From Candidatus Eiseniibacteriota bacterium (GTDB taxonomy: Bacteria; Orphanbacterota; Orphanbacteria; Orphanbacterales; Orphanbacteraceae): 64,000 bases of DNA. Of this stretch, positions 54,372 to 63,262 are shown piece by piece. The position numbers and the translations under genes were made by a program. The stretch is from the NCBI GenBank assembly GCA_029262235.1, contig JAJCZU010000003.1:62001-126000 (forward strand), written 5' to 3'. Under the pieces are notes generated by a model. That model worked only from the letters and a program-made list of their open reading frames with translations. It had not been told where the DNA came from and searched no databases. Every line of letters begins with the position of its first letter. Positions within the stretch are counted from its first letter, which is position 1.

Positions 54372-55849
54372 GATCCCCCTCGACCGGAGCGTTCCATAAG
54401 ATAGGTAAGAATCAGACTCGCGCCGAATCCGGACGGTCCGGGCCGGCCGAGATCCGTGGCCGCGTTCGCCCAGGCGAGGCCTGCGATATCGAGATGCGCC
54501 CACGGCGTGTCGTCCACGAATCGATGCAGGAACGACGCGGCGACCGAAGCGCCTCCGCCCGGTCCCGACTTTCCTACGTTCTTCATATCCGCGACATCGC
54601 TTTCGAGTTCCAGATCGTATTCGTCCCAGAGCGGAAGCTGCCATACGCGCTCGCCCGAATAGCGCCCGCATTGCATCAGGCGCGCTGCGAACGCGTCGTC
54701 GTTCGAAAAGAGGCCGGCGGCATGACGGCCGAGCGCGATCCGGCACGCGCCGGTGAGGGTCGCGGCGTCGATGATCTCGTCGGGCTTCTGTGTTTTCTCG
54801 ATCCAGGCGAGTCCGTCCGCCAGCACGAGGCGGCCTTCGGCGTCGGTATTGTCGACTTCGATCGTGAGCCCCTTGTAAGACCCGATCACGTCGCCGGGCC
54901 TGTACGCGACATCGCTCGGCATGTTTTCGGCCGAGGGAACGACGGCCGTGATCCGGATCGGGAGCTTCAGGCGGACGGCCGATCGAAACGCGCCGAGCAC
55001 GGCGGCCGAACCGGCCATGTCGTACTTCATGTGCATCATGCGGTCCGCGGACTTGAGGGAAAGACCGCCGGAGTCGAACGTGATCCCCTTTCCGACGAGG
55101 CCGATTTTGGGGGCGTTTCCGTCGCCGCCGCTGTATTCGGCCACGATGAAGCGCGGCTTGTTTGCGCTGCCCTGTCCCACGGCGACCAGCGCCTTCAGTC
55201 CTTCGCGCTCGAGTTCTTCGCCTTCGAGAATGCGCACTTTCACGCCGTCTGCTTCGAACGCGCGGACCGCGTCGGCGAGCGTTTCGGGCGTCAGCGTATT
55301 CGGTGGCTCGTCGACGAGCATGCGCGCGTACAGCGTCGCTTCCGCCAGGGCCGTCCCCGCGTCCACCGCATCCTGATTGCCGTCGACCGCGTGGATCACG
55401 ATCGCTTCGACACCCCCCTGCGTTTTGCGCGGGTGGTCGTAGTGGCAGCCGAGTACGACGCCTTGCGCGGCCGCGGACACGACCTCCGGGCCCACCTCGT
55501 CGGGGAGCCGCAGCGTGATCGTTTTCAGCCCGAGGCGCGCCGCTTCCCGGCCGGCCTGTGACGCCCAGCGCCGAAAGAGATGGACCTCGAGCTTCGCGGG
55601 ATCGCCGAGTCCGATGGCCATCAGACGCTCCGGCTCTTTCATCGGAGGGTAAACGGTGGCGATTTCCATCGCCCGCCCTTTGAAATCGCCGCGATGGATC
55701 ACGTCTTCGAGAGGCTGTGCGCCTTCGGGAAGTACGGGAGGCCGGTTTTCGGTGATCTCCGGGATGCCGACGACGAAGAGGGGAAGCCCCTTCAGGTCAG
55801 GCTTCCCGGATCGGAACGAGACTTGCGGTAACTGGAAGGGACGAATCAA
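54368..55849 (-). CDS. pepA: Leucyl aminopeptidase (M17)
   Basis: 493-aa dizinc aminopeptidase. Catalytic motifs: GLVGKGITFDSGGLSLK, MKYDMAGSAAVLG and the signature NTDAEGRLVLADGL. The TTG at 55849 follows AGGAG by 7 nt; longer open frames upstream lack homology. Directly upstream of trxB, stop/start overlapping. Confidence 0.93.
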   Translation of the reverse strand: MIRPFQLPQVSFRSGKPDLKGLPLFVVGIPEITENRPPVLPEGAQPLEDVIHRGDFKGRAMEIATVYPPMKEPERLMAIGLGDPAKLEVHLFRRWASQAGREAARLGLKTITLRLPDEVGPEVVSAAAQGVVLGCHYDHPRKTQGGVEAIVIHAVDGNQDAVDAGTALAEATLYARMLVDEPPNTLTPETLADAVRAFEADGVKVRILEGEELEREGLKALVAVGQGSANKPRFIVAEYSGGDGNAPKIGLVGKGITFDSGGLSLKSADRMMHMKYDMAGSAAVLGAFRSAVRLKLPIRITAVVPSAENMPSDVAYRPGDVIGSYKGLTIEVDNTDAEGRLVLADGLAWIEKTQKPDEIIDAATLTGACRIALGRHAAGLFSNDDAFAARLMQCGRYSGERVWQLPLWDEYDLELESDVADMKNVGKSGPGGGASVAASFLHRFVDDTPWAHLDIAGLAWANAATDLGRPGPSGFGASLILTYLMERSGRGGS

Positions 55850-55918
55850 CGGTTCACTCCTATCGCAACGAGAAATCGATCCTCGCCTGCGGAACGAAGA
55901 TGTGTGCTGGAATTGACT

Positions 55919-55977
55919 GCGTGGGTTGAAACCCGGGTCGCGGGTTGGAAACCCAAGTCGTGGGTTCGTTGCAGAAC
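55919..55977. repeat. Cluster of small GGGTT/AACCC inverted repeats
   Basis: Three units in tandem: GTGGGTTGAAACCC, GCGGGTTGGAAACCC and GTGGGTTCG, each a small hairpin or half of one, in the 259-bp gap between divergent pepA and the DHH gene. May be operator or regulatory RNA; nothing more can be said. Confidence 0.45.
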
Positions 55978-56042
55978 CAGAATCGGAATTACAATACCCA
56001 AAGAATTCCAATATAGCAGATCGGGTCCGCCGGATCGAGCCA

Positions 56043-56071
56043 TTGACACCCCGCGAAGGGCAGCGTTATCT
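56043..56071 (+). promoter_or_regulatory. Promoter of the DHH phosphoesterase gene
   Basis: Perfect TTGACA (56043-56048), 17-nt spacer, TTATCT (56066-56071), about 38 bp before the start. Confidence 0.7.
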
Positions 56072-56108
56072 TGACCGCCGCTCGTGGGGCTCAGGAGGTA
56101 CACAGGAA

Positions 56109-57104
56109 TTGTCTGACATCTGGTCCGAGTTTGCAAAAACAGCCGAAGAGGCGCGGAGCTTCCTCGTCGTAAGCCATGTGAACCCCGATCCCGACGCTGT
56201 CGGGTCCGTCGTGGGGCTGGCGCGCTATCTGGAGACCCTTTCGAAGAGCGTCCGCATGGTCACCCCGAGTCCGATCCCCGAAAACTGCCGGTTTCTCGAC
56301 CCGAAAGGCGAAATCGTTCTGTTCGACCAGACGCGCGCGGATGCGCTGCTCGGCGCGGTCGATGTGGCCATCATTCTCGATCTGAGCAGCTGGAATCAGC
56401 TCGGCGAGATGGGCGCGGCGCTGAAGGAGTCGGATGCCTACCGGGTCGTGATCGATCATCACACCGACCCCGACGAAGATATCGCCGATCTCATGGTGCG
56501 CGATCCCGGCGCAAGCGCCACGGGTGTGCTGATCTACGAGCTGATTCGCGAACTCGGGGGGAAAGTCACGCTGCCGATCGCCACGGCGCTCTTCGCGGCG
56601 ATCATGACCGACACGGGCTCCTTTCGTTTTTCGAACACCGACGGCCGCACGTTCCGCGTCGTCGCCGACCTGATCGACGCCGGCGTTCGCCCGGACGACG
56701 TCTACCGGCGCATCTATGAAGGAAAACGATGGGGCACCGTAAAGCTTCTGCCCGCGGTGTTCGCCACGGTGGAACGGAGCGCGAACGGCAAGATTGCGTG
56801 GATGCACGCGAATCGCACGATGCTTTCACAGGCGGGCGCGAGCTTCGAAGACACCGACGGCTATATCGATCACATCCGCGCCGTAAAGGGCGTCGAAGTG
56901 GCGCTCTTCTTCAAAGAGGTCGACAGCGGACGCGTGCGCGTTTCGCTCCGTTCGCAGGGGGGCGTGGACGTTGCTCGTTTCGCGGCGTCGATGGGGGGCG
57001 GCGGCCACACGCGGGCGGCCGGTCTTGCATTCGAGGGAACGCTCGAAGAGGCGATCGCGAAGGTCGTTCCCGGGCTCGAATCGCTCCTCCGCTCTCACTC
57101 CTGA
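56109..57104 (+). CDS. DHH/DHHA1 family phosphoesterase (NrnA-like)
   Basis: 331-aa Mn-dependent phosphodiesterase. DHH motifs: SHVNPDPDAVGSVVGLARYL, IILDLSS, VIDHHTDPD; DHHA1 end: GGGGHTRAAGLAFEG. Proteins of this type degrade nanoRNA or cyclic dinucleotides and their linear products (pAp, pApA). TTG start with AGGAGG about 10 nt before; the frame is open 180 nt further up but the promoter lies inside that stretch. Confidence 0.9.
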   Translation: MSDIWSEFAKTAEEARSFLVVSHVNPDPDAVGSVVGLARYLETLSKSVRMVTPSPIPENCRFLDPKGEIVLFDQTRADALLGAVDVAIILDLSSWNQLGEMGAALKESDAYRVVIDHHTDPDEDIADLMVRDPGASATGVLIYELIRELGGKVTLPIATALFAAIMTDTGSFRFSNTDGRTFRVVADLIDAGVRPDDVYRRIYEGKRWGTVKLLPAVFATVERSANGKIAWMHANRTMLSQAGASFEDTDGYIDHIRAVKGVEVALFFKEVDSGRVRVSLRSQGGVDVARFAASMGGGGHTRAAGLAFEGTLEEAIAKVVPGLESLLRSHS

Positions 57105-57122
57105 AGGGGGCTCCTCCCACTC

Positions 57123-57151
57123 CAGGGCGCTTTGCGCCGCAAACGGCCCTG
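57123..57151 (+). terminator. Hairpin after the DHH gene
   Basis: CAGGGC / GCCCTG outer arms with TTTGCG / CGCAAA inner arms, 18 nt past the stop. No T run, so it may not be a simple terminator. Confidence 0.35.
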
Positions 57152-57262
57152 TCCCGCTCTCTTCTCGTGCGCAAAATCGGGTCACACCGTTCGCTAATTC
57201 TGGCACCCACGGGGCGCCGATGATATATTGTGAAGCGTCAGCCGACAGAATGGGAGCCACAC

Positions 57263-57715
57263 ATGGCACGATCACCGAAACAGTTTGTATTCGGGTTCAC
57301 GATTATTATAGCCGCGCTGGGGTACCTGGCATACGCGGGCTACGAAGAAAGCAAGGCCTACTACCGCACGGTGGAAGAGGTCAAAGCGATGTCCAGGGAA
57401 GATATCGGCGACCGGCGATTCCGTGTCGGCGGCGATGTCGATGAGGGAAGCATCGAATGGGTGGGCGAAGGCGTCGATTTCCGCCTGCTCGAAGAGGGAC
57501 ATCTCCTGACGGTTCAATACCGAGGCAAGGATCCGGTGCCGGATACTTTTCGTGACGGGTCGCAGGCGATCGTCGAAGGGACTCTGCGCGAGGACGGTAC
57601 GTTCCACGCGATGAAGATCCAGGCGAAGTGCGCCTCGAAGTACGAAGCCGAATACGATTACGAGAATCACTCGATCGAGTCGGCTGCTGTGGTATCTGAG
57701 GACCCGACGTACTAA
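57263..57715 (+). CDS. ccmE: Cytochrome c maturation haem chaperone CcmE, CxxxY type
   Basis: 150-aa periplasmic haem carrier with an N-terminal anchor (FGFTIIIAALGYLAYAGYEE) and an OB-fold. The usual haem-binding HxxxY is replaced by Cys in KCASKYEAEY, the CxxxY variant known from some Deltaproteobacteria-like and archaeal members. ATG at 57263 with GGAG 6 nt upstream; a longer frame was not used. First gene of the ccm cluster. Confidence 0.93.
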   Translation: MARSPKQFVFGFTIIIAALGYLAYAGYEESKAYYRTVEEVKAMSREDIGDRRFRVGGDVDEGSIEWVGEGVDFRLLEEGHLLTVQYRGKDPVPDTFRDGSQAIVEGTLREDGTFHAMKIQAKCASKYEAEYDYENHSIESAAVVSEDPTY

Positions 57716-57751
57716 ACTCGGGCCTCGACACGAACCCGGAGGAGTCTTCCC

Positions 57752-59722
57752 GTGCTGGAACTCGGCAGCGTCGCGCTCATGACGCTCTATCCTGTCTGCC
57801 TGTTTGGAATCATCGCGTCGTTTCTGGGCGGTTATCAGAAGAACCCGCGCTTCGTCCGCGCAGGCGAACGCGCCGTTCTGTTTTCGTGCATTCTCGTCGT
57901 GCTCGCCACGGCGGTTCTGTCGATCCAGTTTCTGCAGGACGACTTCAGCAACGCTTACGTTGCGAGCCACTCCAACGTCGACCTGCATACGATATATAAG
58001 TTCACGGCGCTCTGGTCGGGCCAGGAAGGGTCGCTCCTCTTCTGGAACTGCCTGCTCGCGATGTACGCGTTCGCGGCCGTCGTTTCCCAGCGCAACCGGA
58101 ATCGGGACCTCATGCCGTACGTGAACGGCATCCTGCTCGTCTCGATCTTCTTCTTCACCACATTGCATCTGTTCGTCGTGAATCCGTTCCGCCCGCTCAT
58201 GCTCGAGCAGGGCACGGTGCTTTCCACGTTTACGCCGATCGACGGCAAGGGCCTGAACCCGCTGCTGCAGCATCCGGTGATGGCGATTCATCCGCCGATG
58301 CTCTATCTCGGCTTCGTCGGTTTCGTCGTGCCGTTCGCGTTCGCGATGGCGGCGCTCATGGTTCGCTCGCCCGGCGCACGATGGATTCGCGTCACGCGCC
58401 GCTGGACGCTCTTCGCGTGGTTCTTCCTGACCTGCGGCATTCTGCTCGGCGCGCGCTGGGCGTATGTCGAACTCGGCTGGGGCGGCTACTGGGCATGGGA
58501 CCCGGTCGAAAACGCTTCGCTCATGCCGTGGCTGACCGGAACGGCGTTTCTGCACTCCGTGATGATTCAGGAAAAGAAGGGGATGCTGAAAGTCTGGAAC
58601 GTGTCGCTCGTAATCGCGACTTACTTCCTGTGTCTCTTCGGTACGTTCCTGACGCGAAGCGGTGTCGTGAGTTCCGTGCACGCGTTCGCGCAAAGCCCGA
58701 TCGGCGGGTACTTCATTACGTTTATCGTGATCGGCGTAGGGCTTTCGATCTGGCTGGTCCGTTCGCGCCGCGAATACCTGCAGAGCGAAACGGTGCTCGA
58801 CTCGGTTGCGTCGCGCGAATCGAGTTTTCTGTTCAACAATCTCATTCTGCTCGCGGCGTGCTTCGCCGTGCTCTGGGGAACGCTTTTTCCGGTGATATCC
58901 GAAGCGATCCAGGGCGAAAAAATTTCGGTCGGACCGCCGTTCTTCAATAAGGTGAACGTCCCGATCGGGCTGTTCCTGCTCTTCCTGACCGGCGTCGGGC
59001 CCCTGCTCGCGTGGCGCAAGACCTCGTGGTCGGGCGTCCGCAGGAACTTCACGTGGCCCACGATCACGGCCGTCGTTGTGGCGCTCGCGCTCGTAGCGGC
59101 CGGAATCCGCGAGTTCTATTCGGTTGTCTGCTTCGCGCTCAGCATGTTCGTCACGACTTCGATCTGGATGGAATTCTATCGCGGGGCGCGTGCGCGCATG
59201 CGCCAGCTCGGCGAAAATCTCCTTGCCGCGCTCTTGAATCTGGTCGGTCGCAATACCCGCCGATATGGCGGCTACATCGTCCATATCGGAATGGTGCTTC
59301 TCTTCGCCGGAATCGCAGGCACTGCGTTCAACGAAGATACGCGCGCCGAGCTGCAGGCAGGGGAATCACTCACGATCGGGAAGTACAACGTGCGGGTAAA
59401 CGAGATCCAGTCCGGGGAGACCCCGAACTACGAATACGCGCGCGCCGAGGTCATGGTGCAGTCGGGCGACCGCACGCTGCGCACAATGTATCCCGAGCGT
59501 CGCTTTTATCTCGCCAGTGAGCAGCCGAGCAGCGAAGTCGAAATCCACACCACACTCCGGGAAGACCTCTACGTCGTCTACGCGTCCGCGGGACCGAACG
59601 GCGGGGCCGTGCTGCAGGTCTATCGCAATCCGCTCGTGCGCTGGCTCTGGATCGGCGGGCTCGTGGTTGCTTTCGGGACGCTGATTACGTTTCTCCCCAA
59701 TCAGAAAAAAGTTCTGGCCTGA
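57752..59722 (+). CDS. ccmF: Haem lyase subunit CcmF
   Basis: 656-aa multi-spanning protein that attaches haem from CcmE to apocytochrome c. The WWD-type motif is present (WGGYWAWDPVENASLMPWLTG), with conserved His (HPPMLYLGFVG and HSVMIQEKKG). About fifteen helices and a periplasmic C-terminal domain before the last helix. GTG start with GGAGGAG upstream. Confidence 0.95.
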   Translation: MLELGSVALMTLYPVCLFGIIASFLGGYQKNPRFVRAGERAVLFSCILVVLATAVLSIQFLQDDFSNAYVASHSNVDLHTIYKFTALWSGQEGSLLFWNCLLAMYAFAAVVSQRNRNRDLMPYVNGILLVSIFFFTTLHLFVVNPFRPLMLEQGTVLSTFTPIDGKGLNPLLQHPVMAIHPPMLYLGFVGFVVPFAFAMAALMVRSPGARWIRVTRRWTLFAWFFLTCGILLGARWAYVELGWGGYWAWDPVENASLMPWLTGTAFLHSVMIQEKKGMLKVWNVSLVIATYFLCLFGTFLTRSGVVSSVHAFAQSPIGGYFITFIVIGVGLSIWLVRSRREYLQSETVLDSVASRESSFLFNNLILLAACFAVLWGTLFPVISEAIQGEKISVGPPFFNKVNVPIGLFLLFLTGVGPLLAWRKTSWSGVRRNFTWPTITAVVVALALVAAGIREFYSVVCFALSMFVTTSIWMEFYRGARARMRQLGENLLAALLNLVGRNTRRYGGYIVHIGMVLLFAGIAGTAFNEDTRAELQAGESLTIGKYNVRVNEIQSGETPNYEYARAEVMVQSGDRTLRTMYPERRFYLASEQPSSEVEIHTTLREDLYVVYASAGPNGGAVLQVYRNPLVRWLWIGGLVVAFGTLITFLPNQKKVLA

Positions 59723-59730
59723 GCCCCGTC

Positions 59731-60012
59731 ATGAACTGGATTCCCCTTTTACTACTGCCCCTCATCGCGCTCATTTTTCTGATCCCGCCGCTGTTCCAGA
59801 AGCGCGTGGAAAAGTGGGACGTGCCCGAGGCGCGCATCGAAGCGCTCGAAGAAAAGAAGAGAATGCTCGTTGTCGCGATTCGCGAGTTCGACTTCGACTT
59901 CGATACGGGAAAGCTCTCGCTCGAAGATTATGAAGAGCAGCGGGCGCGATTCAAAACCGAGCTTGCCGAAGTCATTCGCAAGCTGAAGGAGGAGGAAGGC
60001 CGTGTGGGCTAA
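59731..60012 (+). CDS. Short CcmI-like anchor protein
   Basis: 93-aa protein: one N-terminal helix (LLLLPLIALIFLIPPLF), then a charged coiled coil with REFDFDFDTGKLSLEDYEEQ, the conserved stretch of CcmI N-terminal segments and short relatives. It lacks the TPR domain that binds apocytochrome c in full CcmI. Starts 8 nt after ccmF and overlaps the next gene by 11 nt. Confidence 0.75.
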   Translation: MNWIPLLLLPLIALIFLIPPLFQKRVEKWDVPEARIEALEEKKRMLVVAIREFDFDFDTGKLSLEDYEEQRARFKTELAEVIRKLKEEEGRVG

Positions 60013-61039
60013 ACTTCTTCGCAGCCTGCCGATCGCGTTTGCGGTCGCGGCTGTTCCCTGCAGCATGCCCGTGATCGGGGGCGAGGCGCACGCGGCCACG
60101 CTGCGAGGCACGGTCACGAACGGCACCGGCGTGGCGCTCACGGACACGGTGGGACTCGGGGTTCTCGCCTTCGGCGGCGTGGACCGGGAGTGGAGTCTTC
60201 GCGACGTGCGCGAGGGGTTCGTGCTCGACTCGCTGCCGGACGGCGCCGACGTACAGTTCATCCTTCAATTGTTCTACCAGGACGTATCGTACTCCACGAG
60301 CTTCGCGTTTCTGAACGGAAGCAGCGACACCACGATCGCGATGGTCGTGTATGAATCCACGTCCGAGGATGTGGATGCCGTGACGCTCACCGAAGCCGAG
60401 CTCGACTTCAGCCGGTCCGAGGGGGGGCTTCGCATCGATCACATTCTGCGCTACGGAAACGATCTCGATCCGCCGCGTTCGATCGTCTCGAACGGGGAGG
60501 GAACGATGCGCGTCGGCCTTCCGATTCAGGTCACGGACCCGTCGCGCGTGATCGCGGCCGTTTCGACCGGAATCGTGCCCGTGCAGCGCCCCGCGATTCT
60601 GACCGGCGACCCGCGCGTCATCGCGATCGACTATCCTGTGCGGCCCGGGCGCACGACCGCGGCGGTTTCCGTCGAAGTCTCGTACGCGAACGCGTTCGCA
60701 TACGACGCCGTGGCCCTCTACGACATCCCCGCTCTCTTCGTCGTCGTACCCGGCGGCGCCCGCGTGAACGGGGAAGGGTTCGTTCCGGTTTCGGGCGAGG
60801 AAGAGTCGGGACACATCGTGTATCAGAAAGAAAACCTCGTAGCCGGCGACCCGATTTCGTTTCTCGTAACGGGCAGTCTTTCGCTGCCCGAAACGATGGA
60901 GGCGCCCGGCGCGCCCCGCACCGAGACGCGTGTGATCGTGGGGGATGCGCGCTTTGCCGGGGTCCAGTGGTACGCAATGGGCGCTATGCTGATTCTGCTC
61001 TTCGGATCCATGATGATTGCGGGGGGAAGCCGTGAGTGA
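60002..61039 (+). CDS. Unknown periplasmic, C-terminally anchored protein within the ccm cluster
   Basis: 345-aa protein with a signal peptide (to about residue 31), a beta-sandwich body opening RGTVTNGTGVALTDTVGLG as in carboxypeptidase-regulatory-like folds, and a single C-terminal helix (WYAMGAMLILLFGSMMIAG). No Cys pair for thiol chemistry and no haem motif. GTG start in the overlap with the CcmI-like gene and an 8-nt overlap with ccmA, so it is bound into the operon; it takes the place where CcmG or CcmH would be expected. Confidence 0.78.
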   Translation: MWAKLLRSLPIAFAVAAVPCSMPVIGGEAHAATLRGTVTNGTGVALTDTVGLGVLAFGGVDREWSLRDVREGFVLDSLPDGADVQFILQLFYQDVSYSTSFAFLNGSSDTTIAMVVYESTSEDVDAVTLTEAELDFSRSEGGLRIDHILRYGNDLDPPRSIVSNGEGTMRVGLPIQVTDPSRVIAAVSTGIVPVQRPAILTGDPRVIAIDYPVRPGRTTAAVSVEVSYANAFAYDAVALYDIPALFVVVPGGARVNGEGFVPVSGEEESGHIVYQKENLVAGDPISFLVTGSLSLPETMEAPGAPRTETRVIVGDARFAGVQWYAMGAMLILLFGSMMIAGGSRE

Positions 61040-61754
61040 TGCGGTCGCCCGCTGGGATTCGATCGAACACGCCTACCAGGATGATTACGTATTCCGTCAT
61101 TTGACATCGGAACTGAACCGCGGCGAGTGCAGGCTGCTCGCGGGTTCGAACGGATCCGGCAAGACGACCCTGCTGCGCATCGTGGCCGGGCTTCTGCGTG
61201 CGACCGGAGGATCCATGACGTGGTTCGGCGTATCGGATGCGCCGGATCCGGATGAAGCCGCGCGCAGGCGGATCGGATACCTCGGACACGGGGTCGGCCT
61301 CTATGCGGACCTCACGGGCCGCGAAAACCTTCGTTTTTTCGCACAAATGTACGACGCCGACGAAAGCCGGATCGACGGACTCCTCGCCCGACTCGAACTC
61401 GCGAACCGCGCCGGAGAGCCGATCCGTTCGTACTCGCGCGGTATGAAGCAGCGCCTGGCGATCGCCCGGGCATTCGTGCACGGGCCCGAACTGCTGCTGC
61501 TCGACGAGCCTTTCACGGGCCTCGACGCGTCCGGCGCCGACATTCTGGAAACGCTGCTGCTGGAAGCCACGGGCGCCGGGGGAAGCGTGCTCTTCACGAG
61601 CCACCGCCTCGACCGCGCCACACGCGTGGCAACCGGGGCGACCGTCTTCGCCCGCGGTGCGACCCGTGACATCGACTTCCGCGCGATCCCCGTGAGCGAT
61701 CGCACGGCCCTCGTCCTGGCTGCCATGGAAAGCCGGGAGCAGGCGCCCGCATGA
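61032..61754 (+). CDS. ccmA: Haem exporter ATP-binding protein CcmA
   Basis: 240-aa ABC ATPase: Walker A AGSNGSGKTTLLR (about 37-49), signature YSRGMKQRLAIAR, Walker B LLLLDEPFTGLD, switch His in TSHR. Works with CcmB, CcmC and CcmD to load and free haem on CcmE. GTG start overlaps the previous gene by 8 nt. Confidence 0.93.
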   Translation: MSDAVARWDSIEHAYQDDYVFRHLTSELNRGECRLLAGSNGSGKTTLLRIVAGLLRATGGSMTWFGVSDAPDPDEAARRRIGYLGHGVGLYADLTGRENLRFFAQMYDADESRIDGLLARLELANRAGEPIRSYSRGMKQRLAIARAFVHGPELLLLDEPFTGLDASGADILETLLLEATGAGGSVLFTSHRLDRATRVATGATVFARGATRDIDFRAIPVSDRTALVLAAMESREQAPA

Positions 61755-62419
61755 GAACCCTTCGCAACATACTGCTGCTTGTCGGCAAAGACATCCGCCT
61801 CGAGCTTCGTACGAAGCAGGGCGTCGTAAGCATGACCGTGTTTTCGATACTGACGGTTCTGCTTCTTGCGTTCGCGTTCGAACCGGGCCGCGAGGAAACG
61901 GAATGGATCGGCCCGGGACTGTTATGGATCGCGTTCAGCTTCGCCGGCACGATCGGTCTCGAAACGACGCAGACATCCGAACGCGAGGAGGGCGCGCTCG
62001 AAGCGCTTCGCATGGCGCCGGTCGGGCGCGGCAGTCTCTACCTGGGCAAGCTCATCGCAAATGTGATTCTGCTTTCGGTGGTCGAACTCGTCACGCTTCC
62101 CCTGTTCGGCATCCTCTTCAACTTCGAAGTGCTGCCGATGCTCCCGGAGTTGCTGACCGTGCAGTTCTTCGGTACGATCGGGTTCGCGGCGGTCGGTACG
62201 ATTCTCGCAGCCGTTACTTCGTATACGAAACTTCGCGGCGTTCTGCTGCCGGTCGTTCTGTTTCCGATGATCGTGCCCGTGCTTCTCGCGGCGGTGGAAG
62301 CGACCGCGGCCGCGTTTCGAGGCGATCCGATGACGGGAGCCCTGCGGCTTCTGATCGTTTACGACATTGTGTTCGTCACGACCGGCGTTCTGCTGTTCGG
62401 TTCGGTCCTGGAGGAATGA
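61751..62419 (+). CDS. ccmB: Haem exporter membrane protein CcmB
   Basis: 222-aa permease with six predicted helices; N-terminal LVGKDIRLELRTKQGVVSM and LETTQTSEREEGALEALRMAP are family marks. ATG overlaps ccmA by 4 nt. Confidence 0.92.
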   Translation: MRTLRNILLLVGKDIRLELRTKQGVVSMTVFSILTVLLLAFAFEPGREETEWIGPGLLWIAFSFAGTIGLETTQTSEREEGALEALRMAPVGRGSLYLGKLIANVILLSVVELVTLPLFGILFNFEVLPMLPELLTVQFFGTIGFAAVGTILAAVTSYTKLRGVLLPVVLFPMIVPVLLAAVEATAAAFRGDPMTGALRLLIVYDIVFVTTGVLLFGSVLEE

Positions 62420-62420
62420 T

Positions 62421-63128
62421 GTGAGCAGCGAAAAACAAAACACGCGCGCCGTCGCCGATACCGTATGGCTTCTGCTTCTCGGCACGGCCATGGCCGTGAA
62501 CATCTGGCTGATTTTCGGTTTCGCGCCGCTCGAACGGACGATGGGCCTCATGCAGAAGGTCTTCTATTTTCATGTCCCCGCGGCGTGGGTTTCGTTCCTG
62601 GCTTTCTTCGTAACCTTCTGCGGTTCCATTACTTATCTGATCACGAAGCGCGAAGGCGCCGATCGTCTCGCCGCCGCGTCCGCCGGCCTCGGCACGGTAT
62701 TCTGCACGATGGTACTGATTACCGGGCCTCTCTGGGCGAAGCCGATCTGGGGCATCTGGTGGACGTGGGATGCGCGGCTCACCTCGACGTTCGTGCTCTG
62801 GCTGCTCTTTCTTTCGTACCTGATTCTGCGGTCGTACCTGCCCGCCACGGGCACACGCAGGCAGACGCTCTCCGCCGTGATCGGCATCCTGGGATTTCTG
62901 AACGTGCCGATCGTTTACATGTCGATTCGATGGTGGCGCACGCAGCATCCGCAGCCCGTCATTGCGGGCGGCGACGATTCGGGGCTCGCCCCCGACATGC
63001 TGGTGACGTTCTTCTTTTCGCTGTTCGTTTTTACGCTTCTCTACTGGGTGCTGCTCCGGCTCCGACTTCGTCAGGATGTCAGTGAGCGGAAGCTGCGCGC
63101 ATTGCAAAGAAGGGAGACTGCCCGATGA
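62421..63128 (+). CDS. ccmC: Haem-handling protein CcmC
   Basis: 235-aa six-helix protein that loads haem onto CcmE. WWD motif: GIWWTWDARLTS, with flanking His (FYFHVPAAWVSF and VYMSIRWWRTQHP). GTG start 1 nt after the ccmB stop, with GGAGGAATGAT upstream. Confidence 0.94.
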   Translation: MSSEKQNTRAVADTVWLLLLGTAMAVNIWLIFGFAPLERTMGLMQKVFYFHVPAAWVSFLAFFVTFCGSITYLITKREGADRLAAASAGLGTVFCTMVLITGPLWAKPIWGIWWTWDARLTSTFVLWLLFLSYLILRSYLPATGTRRQTLSAVIGILGFLNVPIVYMSIRWWRTQHPQPVIAGGDDSGLAPDMLVTFFFSLFVFTLLYWVLLRLRLRQDVSERKLRALQRRETAR

Positions 63129-63262
63129 ACGAAGCCAACACCGGTTTCTGGGTCAGCGCATTTTTCGTCGTCTGGGGACTGCTCTGGATGTACCTGGTAG
63201 TGCTTCACAAACGCCAGCGGAGTCTCGAAGCCCGCGTAGCGAAGTGCGAACGCCGCGATTGA
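63125..63262 (+). CDS. ccmD: CcmD-like small membrane protein
   Basis: 45-aa single-pass protein (TGFWVSAFFVVWGLLWMYLV, then a basic tail KRQRSLEARVAKCERRD). CcmD holds the CcmABC-CcmE complex together; size, one helix and place after ccmC fit. The ATG overlaps the ccmC stop as ATGA. Its TGA overlaps the TTG start of nfo. Confidence 0.8.
   Translation: MNEANTGFWVSAFFVVWGLLWMYLVVLHKRQRSLEARVAKCERRD

Noticed and set aside
57272-59284. 670-codon open frame on the minus strand
   Set aside because: Antisense to ccmE and ccmF; composition is charged and Arg/Glu-rich without domains.
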